Notes under the pieces: generated by a model
What the model was told of the DNA's origin: nothing
The model's input: the letters and a program-made list of their open reading frames with translations, nothing else
Databases searched by the model: none
Shown: in pieces, positions 7,563-11,820 of the stretch
How the letters are laid out: every line of letters starts with the position of its first letter
Numbering within the stretch: position 1 is the stretch's first letter
Program-made: the position numbers and the translations under genes
Source of the DNA: Pseudomonadota bacterium
GTDB lineage: Bacteria > Pseudomonadota > Gammaproteobacteria > Xanthomonadales > Xanthomonadaceae
Direction: 5' to 3'
Assembly (NCBI GenBank): GCA_023393895.1
Contig: JAEXBT010000145.1
Coordinates: forward strand, 1-11,820
DNA length: 11,820 bases

Positions 7563-8244
7563 CGGCCAGGTCCTCCGGCGCGATGTCGTCCGCCAGCCGG
7601 CCGTGGTCGAGCACCAGCACGCGCTTCTTCATCCGCTTGACCAGGCCGAGGTCGTGGCTGGCCACCATCACGCTGGTACCGCGCTCGGGCAACGAAGCGA
7701 ACAGCTCCATGATCTCGGCCGACAGCGTGGGGTCGAGGTTGCCGGTCGGCTCGTCGGCCACCAGCAGGCGCGGCTCGCCGACCAGCGCGCGGGCAATGCC
7801 CACGCGCTGCTGTTCGCCCGCCGACAACTGGGTCGGCAGCGCCTTCTCGCGCCCGCCGAGGCCGAGCCGCTCCAGCATCGAGCGCACCCGCTTGCCGATC
7901 TCGCCGCGGCGCATGCCGCGCAGGATCAGCGGCAGGGCGACGTTCTCGTGCACGCTGCGGTCGGTGAGCAGCAGGTGGTTCTGGTAGACCACCGCGACAT
8001 CACGCCGGTGCATCGCCACTTTTCGTCCGCGCACCTTGAGCAGGTTCCTGTCCTCGAACAGTACCGCGCCGCGCGTCGGCCGCTCGGCCAGCTGGATCAG
8101 TTTCAGCAGCGTGCTCTTGCCCGCGCCCGAGTGCCCGGTGATGAACAGCATCTCCCCGGGCTGCACTTCGAAGCTCACCTCCGACAGCGCGTCCTGCCCA
8201 CCGGCATAGCGCTTGCTCACCTTTTCGAAACGGAGGATGGCCAT
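7555..8244 (-). CDS. ftsE: Cell-division ATP-binding protein FtsE
   Basis: This is the ATPase of the FtsEX complex on the cytoplasmic face of the septum, linking the division ring to peptidoglycan hydrolysis. The 229 residues form a single ABC domain: Walker A GHSGAGKST (37-45), Q-loop Gln88, signature LSAGEQQRV (140-148), Walker B LLVADEP with catalytic Glu165, D-loop NLDP (169-172) and switch His197. All nucleotide-binding residues are intact. It is the first gene of the overlapping ftsE-ftsX-receiver-ung group. The rhlB stop lies 51 bases upstream in the same direction, so read-through from rhlB is possible. No Shine-Dalgarno is visible before the ATG. Confidence 0.97.
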   Translation of the reverse strand: MAILRFEKVSKRYAGGQDALSEVSFEVQPGEMLFITGHSGAGKSTLLKLIQLAERPTRGAVLFEDRNLLKVRGRKVAMHRRDVAVVYQNHLLLTDRSVHENVALPLILRGMRRGEIGKRVRSMLERLGLGGREKALPTQLSAGEQQRVGIARALVGEPRLLVADEPTGNLDPTLSAEIMELFASLPERGTSVMVASHDLGLVKRMKKRVLVLDHGRLADDIAPEDLADE

Positions 8245-8256
8245 GGCGCGATTATG
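8245..8256 (-). promoter_or_regulatory. Possible -10 element directly before ftsE
   Basis: CATAAT stands six bases before the ftsE ATG on the minus strand, in an otherwise very GC-rich gap. If it is a -10 box, the transcript would start at or next to the ATG and be leaderless, which would fit the missing Shine-Dalgarno. There is no good -35 match, so this is weak. Confidence 0.25.
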
Positions 8257-8295
8257 CCTGCCCGCCCGAACGGCCGGCCATTGCGGGAACCCGTT

Positions 8296-10014
8296 TCAGT
8301 GCCGCTGCGAGGGGCCGCGCGTGACCAGCGACTTCAGGCCGCGACCGATCCTCGCCAGCAGCGAGCCCTCGCGCGATGCCGGGGCTTCGACCTTGACCGG
8401 CGGCACGTCCAGTGCACGCTTGGCCTGGCTCACCGCCTGCACGTTGGCAGCGTTGCCGTTCGTGGGCGCCGCGCCCTCGACCGGCTTGCCGCGACGGCGG
8501 CGACGCCGTTTGCGCGGCGCCTTCTCGGCATCGCCGTGTGCGGGTGCCGCAGGCGTTGGGGTCGATGCGGCTTCCACGCCTTCCACCACAGGCTTCGGGC
8601 CACGCGGCCGACGTTCGCGACGCTCGCCCTCGCCCTCGCCTTCGGCACGGCCTTCGGTGCGTGGGCCACGGCGCTCGCCACTGCGGCCACCGGCGCGTTC
8701 GCCACGGCCGCCGCGGCTGCGACCCCCGTCACGACGCGCCTCATCGGCGGCACGCTGTTCGCGGGCCTCCTTGAAGATCTCGCCGATCGATTCACCCGCC
8801 TCGCCCTCGGCCGCCTTAGCACGCTCGGGGCGCGGCAGCGCGGTCAGCAGCTCGGCGGTGACCGGCTCGGACGGGATCTTCTGCTCGATGTAGGCCTCGA
8901 TGTCCGGCAGGCCCATCGCGTAGCGCTCGCAGGCGAAGCTGATCGCATCGCCTTCGGCGCCCAGGCGCGCGGTGCGGCCGATGCGGTGCACGTAGTCCTC
9001 GGCATCGAACGGCAGGTCGTAGTTGTATACGTGCGACACGCCGTCGATGTGCAGGCCGCGCGCGGCGACATCGGTGGCCACCAGGATCTCGAGCTGTCCG
9101 GCCTGGAACTTTTTCAGAAGGGTCTCGCGCTTCTTCTGCGGCACGTCGCCCGAAAGCACGCCGACGCGGTAGCCGGCGCGCTCCAGCGCACGGGCGACGC
9201 GCTCGACGAACGCCTTGGTGTTGACGAAGACCATCGTCCGCGCGCCCTCGGAGCGCGAGAGCAGGCCGAGCAGCAGCGGCAGCTTTTCCTCATCCGCCGG
9301 GTAGTAGAGCTTCTGCCGGACCTTCGCCGCGGTGATGTGCTCGGTCTCGACGACGAGCTTCTCCGGCTCGTTCATGTGCTCGTAGGCCAGCTCCAGCACG
9401 CGGTGGCTCAGCGTGGCCGAGAACAGCAGGGTCTGGCGCTCGGTGCGCACCGGCATGCGCCGCAGCAGGAAGCGGATGTCCTTGATGAAGCCGAGGTCGA
9501 ACATGCGGTCGGCTTCATCGAGGATGCACATCTCGCAGGCGTGCAGGCTCACCACCTTGTGCTGCTTGACGTAATCGATCAGGCGGCCCGGGGTGGCGAT
9601 GATGATGTCGGCGCCGGCCTGCAGCTGCGCGCGCTGCTTGTCGTAATCGACGCCGCCGTAGACCAGTGCGATCTTCAGACCGAGGTCGGAAGCGAACTTC
9701 ATCGCGTCCTTGTGGATCTGGATGGCCAGCTCGCGGGTCGGCGCCAGGATCAGGCAGCGCGGGTCCTCGGGCTTGCGCTCGGCCAGCGCCGGCCGGGTCA
9801 GCAGCCGGTTGATCGCCGCGACTAGGAAGGCCAGCGTCTTGCCGGTGCCGGTCTGGGCCTGGCCGGCGACATCGCGGCCGGCCAGCGCCAGCGGCAGGGT
9901 CAGCGCCTGGATCGGCGTGCAGCGGGTGAAGCCCGCCGCTTCCAGCCCCGCGAGCAGGCTCGGGTGCAGGTCGAAGGAGGAAAAGGTGACGTCGGTCAGC
10001 GGTTTGTCGGACAT
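8296..10014 (-). CDS. rhlB: ATP-dependent RNA helicase RhlB (DEAD box) with long basic C-terminal tail
   Basis: RhlB unwinds structured RNA for the RNA degradosome in gammaproteobacteria. The helicase core (1-395) shows the Q motif (FSSF...CTPIQ, 11-36), Walker A AQTGTGKT (53-60), PTREL (92-96), TPGR (141-144), DEAD (166-169), SAT (199-201), ATDVAARG (313-320) and HRIGRTAR (343-350). The sequence follows E. coli RhlB from the first residues (MSDKPLTD...FSSFDLHP), fixing the start at ATG 10014. The protein is 572 residues against 421 in E. coli. The extra C-terminal part (about 400-572) is RG-rich and charged, with a [10 protein letters not shown] cluster (501-510), ending in a possibly amphipathic [17 protein letters not shown] segment (551-567). 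The tail probably adds RNA or partner binding. The gene is divergent from trxA-rho, as in E. coli. No clear Shine-Dalgarno is seen. Confidence 0.95.
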   Translation of the reverse strand: MSDKPLTDVTFSSFDLHPSLLAGLEAAGFTRCTPIQALTLPLALAGRDVAGQAQTGTGKTLAFLVAAINRLLTRPALAERKPEDPRCLILAPTRELAIQIHKDAMKFASDLGLKIALVYGGVDYDKQRAQLQAGADIIIATPGRLIDYVKQHKVVSLHACEMCILDEADRMFDLGFIKDIRFLLRRMPVRTERQTLLFSATLSHRVLELAYEHMNEPEKLVVETEHITAAKVRQKLYYPADEEKLPLLLGLLSRSEGARTMVFVNTKAFVERVARALERAGYRVGVLSGDVPQKKRETLLKKFQAGQLEILVATDVAARGLHIDGVSHVYNYDLPFDAEDYVHRIGRTARLGAEGDAISFACERYAMGLPDIEAYIEQKIPSEPVTAELLTALPRPERAKAAEGEAGESIGEIFKEAREQRAADEARRDGGRSRGGRGERAGGRSGERRGPRTEGRAEGEGEGERRERRPRGPKPVVEGVEAASTPTPAAPAHGDAEKAPRKRRRRRRGKPVEGAAPTNGNAANVQAVSQAKRALDVPPVKVEAPASREGSLLARIGRGLKSLVTRGPSQRH

Positions 10015-10166
10015 GGATGAGGAGTCGTGGCGCAGTGCGCTTGCAAGTCGGAAGGGCGCGCCGCAGACTTGGGATCGCGTGCCGCGCAGGGCGTGGGCCG
10101 GTTGAAATCGCCCGGAAACGCCCCAGTTTAGCAGGCACCCGCCTTCCCACAGCCGCAGGAGCCGCC
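10015..10166. promoter_or_regulatory. Divergent control region of rhlB and trxA
   Basis: The 152 bases between the divergent starts must carry both promoters. For trxA a TTGAAA (10102-10107) is followed at about 17-19 bases by AGTTTAGC (10125-10132), a plausible -35/-10 pair. AGGAG (10157-10161) lies five bases before the trxA ATG. For rhlB, TAAACT on the minus strand at the same AT-rich spot could serve as -10, without a good -35. Confidence 0.4.
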
Positions 10167-10502
10167 ATGAGCGACAACGTCATCCACGCCACCGATTCCG
10201 ACTTCGCCCGCGAGGTGCTCGAATCGGATGTCCCGGTGCTGGTGGATTTCTGGGCGCCGTGGTGCGGCCCGTGCCGGATGATCGCCCCCGCGCTCGACCA
10301 GCTGGCCGACGAATACGCCGGCAAGGCCAAGGTGGTGAAGGTCGATGTCGACCAGAACCAGCAGACCGCGCTGAAGTACCACGTGCGCTCCATCCCGATG
10401 CTGCTGGTGTTCAAGGACGGCCAGGTGCACGGCACCCAGATCGGCGCGGTCGGCAAGCCCCAGCTCGCCGCCCTCATCGACAAGGCACTCCCGGTCGCCT
10501 GA
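10167..10502 (+). CDS. trxA: Thioredoxin
   Basis: A cytoplasmic dithiol-disulfide oxidoreductase that reduces ribonucleotide reductase, peroxiredoxins and other proteins and is itself reduced by thioredoxin reductase. At 111 residues it is the usual single-domain size. The active site WCGPC is at 32-36 (Cys33, Cys36), with buried Asp27 (VDFWAP) and cis-Pro77 (RSIPMLLVF) also present. Start ATG 10167 has AGGAG five bases upstream; upstream in-frame codons back to about 10017 show no thioredoxin-like sequence. It sits 184 bases before rho on the same strand, the conserved trxA-rho order. A small stem (CGCGGC/GCCGCG, 10525-10540) follows but has no T-tract. Confidence 0.97.
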   Translation: MSDNVIHATDSDFAREVLESDVPVLVDFWAPWCGPCRMIAPALDQLADEYAGKAKVVKVDVDQNQQTALKYHVRSIPMLLVFKDGQVHGTQIGAVGKPQLAALIDKALPVA

Positions 10503-10686
10503 ACCGGCGTCCCCCTCCGGTCCGCGCGGCGCTTGCCGCGTGGCCCGCGCTTTGATAGCGTTGATTTCCGGCGATTGACCGCGCGCCGCGTGCGCAGCCC
10601 TGCAACGCCGACGACCCCATCCCTTCTTTCTTCCCGACGCAGTCCGCCTGTGCAACGCAGGCAGCTCGCCATTGCGAGGTTTCCCC
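10503..10686 (+). promoter_or_regulatory. rho leader region with C-rich, G-poor tract
   Basis: This is the gap between trxA and rho. It holds a 6-bp stem with GCTT loop (10525-10540), a pyrimidine-rich G-poor run (about 10604-10634, CCCATCCCTTCTTTCTTCCC), a small hairpin GCCTG/CAGGC (10646-10662), and GAGG (10676-10679) seven bases before the TTG start of rho. E. coli rho is autoregulated by Rho-dependent termination in its leader. The C-rich tract would suit a Rho-loading site here, by analogy only. No convincing promoter is seen. Confidence 0.4.
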
Positions 10687-11820
10687 TTGTCCGAAGACGA
10701 CAACACCCAAGACGTTCCGCCACCCGCGGCGCCGAAGCGCCGTGGCCGCCCGCCCAAGGCCAAGCCCGCCGAGGCCGCTGAAGCCGCCACCCCGCCCGAC
10801 TCGCCCTCGCCTGCGGTGCCAGCCGCAGAAGCGCCGCCGGCTGCGCCGCCTCCGGCCGAACCCGCACCCAATCCCGGGGCGGAGCCGGTCGCGAAGGAGG
10901 GGGTTCCCGCCGCGTCCAGCGAAGACGGCCAGCCGCGCGAGCAGCGCCACGAGCAGCGGGGCAACAACCGCCGCGAGCGCTTCAAGAACCGCCGCGACCG
11001 GCAACGCGATCGCTACCGCGACGGCATGCCCGAAGACGGCGGCCCGCAGGAGCCCTTCGTGCCGCGCCCGCATCCGCAGGTACCCGAGGGCTTCCCGCAG
11101 TACTCGCTGTCCGACCTCAAGCGGATGCCGGCGCCCAAGCTGCTCGACATCGCCGAGCAGCTGCAGATCACCGACGGCGTGGCGCGCGCGCGCAAGCAGG
11201 ACATCATCTTCGCCCTGCTCAAGGTGCTGACGCGCCATGGCGAGGGCGTGGCCGCCGACGGCGTGCTGGAGATCCTGCCGGACGGCTTCGGCTTCCTGCG
11301 CGCGGCCGAGGCCAGCTACCTGGCCGGCCCCGATGACACCTACATCTCGCCCAGCCAAATCCGCCGCTTCAACCTGCGCACCGGAGACCACATCGCCGGC
11401 CGCATCCGCTGGCCGAAGGACGGCGAGCGCTACTTCGCCCTCAACATCGTCGACACCATCAACGGCGAGCCGATCGAGGCCTCGAAGAACAAGACGCTGT
11501 TCGAGAACCTGACCCCGCTGTTCCCGCGCAAGCGCTTCAGGCTGGAGCGCGGTGACGGCTCGAGCGAGGACATCACCGGCCGCATCCTTGATCTCATGGC
11601 GCCGCAGGGCAAGGGCCAGCGCGCGCTGATCGTCAGCCCGCCCAAGGCCGGCAAGACGATGATGATGCAGCAGATCGCCACCGCGATCACGACCAATCAT
11701 CCCGAAGTGCACCTGATCGTGCTGCTCATCGACGAGCGCCCGGAGGAAGTGACCGAGATGCAGCGCACCGTGCGCGGCGAGGTCATCTCTTCCACGTTCG
11801 ACGAGCCGGCCGCGCGCCAC
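10687..11820 (+). CDS. rho: Transcription termination factor Rho, N-terminal 378 residues (3' end outside window)
   Basis: Rho is a hexameric RNA-dependent ATPase that terminates transcription. The core starts at about residue 139 ([21 protein letters not shown]) with the KQDIIFALL segment. The RNA-binding cold-shock-like domain has [14 protein letters not shown] (192-205) and [16 protein letters not shown]. The ATPase domain has the P-loop PPKAGKT (318-324) and Walker [13 protein letters not shown] (343-354); the frame is open to the window edge. Residues 1-138 are an extension absent from E. coli Rho: [10 protein letters not shown] (17-26, AT-hook-like), a Pro/Ala-rich stretch to about 75, then an Arg-rich segment ([19 protein letters not shown], 95-113). 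TTG 10687 is chosen because GAGG lies seven bases before it; a TTG at 10672 is in frame but lacks a site. The remaining ATPase part, with the Q- and R-loops, lies downstream. Confidence 0.96.
   Translation, partial: MSEDDNTQDVPPPAAPKRRGRPPKAKPAEAAEAATPPDSPSPAVPAAEAPPAAPPPAEPAPNPGAEPVAKEGVPAASSEDGQPREQRHEQRGNNRRERFKNRRDRQRDRYRDGMPEDGGPQEPFVPRPHPQVPEGFPQYSLSDLKRMPAPKLLDIAEQLQITDGVARARKQDIIFALLKVLTRHGEGVAADGVLEILPDGFGFLRAAEASYLAGPDDTYISPSQIRRFNLRTGDHIAGRIRWPKDGERYFALNIVDTINGEPIEASKNKTLFENLTPLFPRKRFRLERGDGSSEDITGRILDLMAPQGKGQRALIVSPPKAGKTMMMQQIATAITTNHPEVHLIVLLIDERPEEVTEMQRTVRGEVISSTFDEPAARH

Noticed and set aside
8400..8760. Dense GC repeats in the 3' part of rhlB
   Set aside because: They are explained by codons of the Arg/Gly/Glu-rich tail; no CRISPR-like or transposon-like regularity.
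6886..9825. Plus-strand open frame of 979 codons
   Set aside because: It lies antisense to ftsX, ftsE and rhlB, whose proteins carry every family motif. The plus-strand translation is low-complexity Arg/Ala/His-rich with no recognisable domain, as expected of a shadow frame in high-GC DNA.
10474..11820. Minus-strand open frame of 448 codons opposite rho
   Set aside because: Rho motifs on the plus strand are unmistakable; the minus frame is Arg/Ala/Gly-rich shadow sequence.

Overview
The window looks like a chromosomal segment of a high-GC gammaproteobacterium, most likely a Xanthomonadaceae member (Lysobacter/Luteimonas/Xanthomonas relatives). The grounds are the protein sequences of RpoH, FtsEX, RhlB, thioredoxin and Rho, and two gene neighbourhoods typical of gammaproteobacteria: ftsE-ftsX lying upstream of rpoH, and rhlB divergent from trxA-rho. 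The species call is inference, because no search could be run.

Layout. Bases 1-3461 (minus strand) hold the N-terminal 1153 residues of a very large secreted surface protein of autotransporter type. It is built from two 553-residue modules in register, and its C-terminus lies beyond the window. Bases 3471-4041 are a mostly non-coding spacer. It holds the upstream region of the autotransporter (with repeated TTCGTCAC motifs), a plus-strand remnant of a LuxR-type DNA-binding domain, and a strong hairpin terminator next to rpoH. Bases 4042-8244 carry, all on the minus strand and in transcription order, ftsE, ftsX, a two-receiver response-regulator-like protein, ung and rpoH. The first four are coupled by 8-, 1- and 4-base overlaps. 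rpoH stands 154 bases after ung, behind a near-perfect CIRCE element. Bases 8296-10014 (minus) encode the RhlB RNA helicase. From a shared 152-base control region trxA runs in the opposite direction, followed by rho, which is cut off by the window end.

How the genes work together. FtsE/FtsX couple division to septal peptidoglycan hydrolysis. The neighbouring two-receiver protein (first receiver lacking its phospho-acceptor, second complete) has no output domain, and its partner is unknown. Ung repairs deaminated cytosine in DNA. RpoH directs the heat-shock response, and the CIRCE element suggests that the HrcA repressor controls rpoH itself. RhlB, thioredoxin and Rho form a conserved block concerned with RNA turnover, disulfide reduction and transcription termination.

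Most of the window is ordinary core genome, and I see no complete novel defence or mobile system. The points most worth a second look are the CIRCE element at rpoH, the degenerate-plus-active receiver protein in the ftsEX operon, the modular autotransporter with one conserved cysteine pair per module and an internal copy of its C-terminal folding block, and the long disordered arginine-rich N-terminal extension of Rho.
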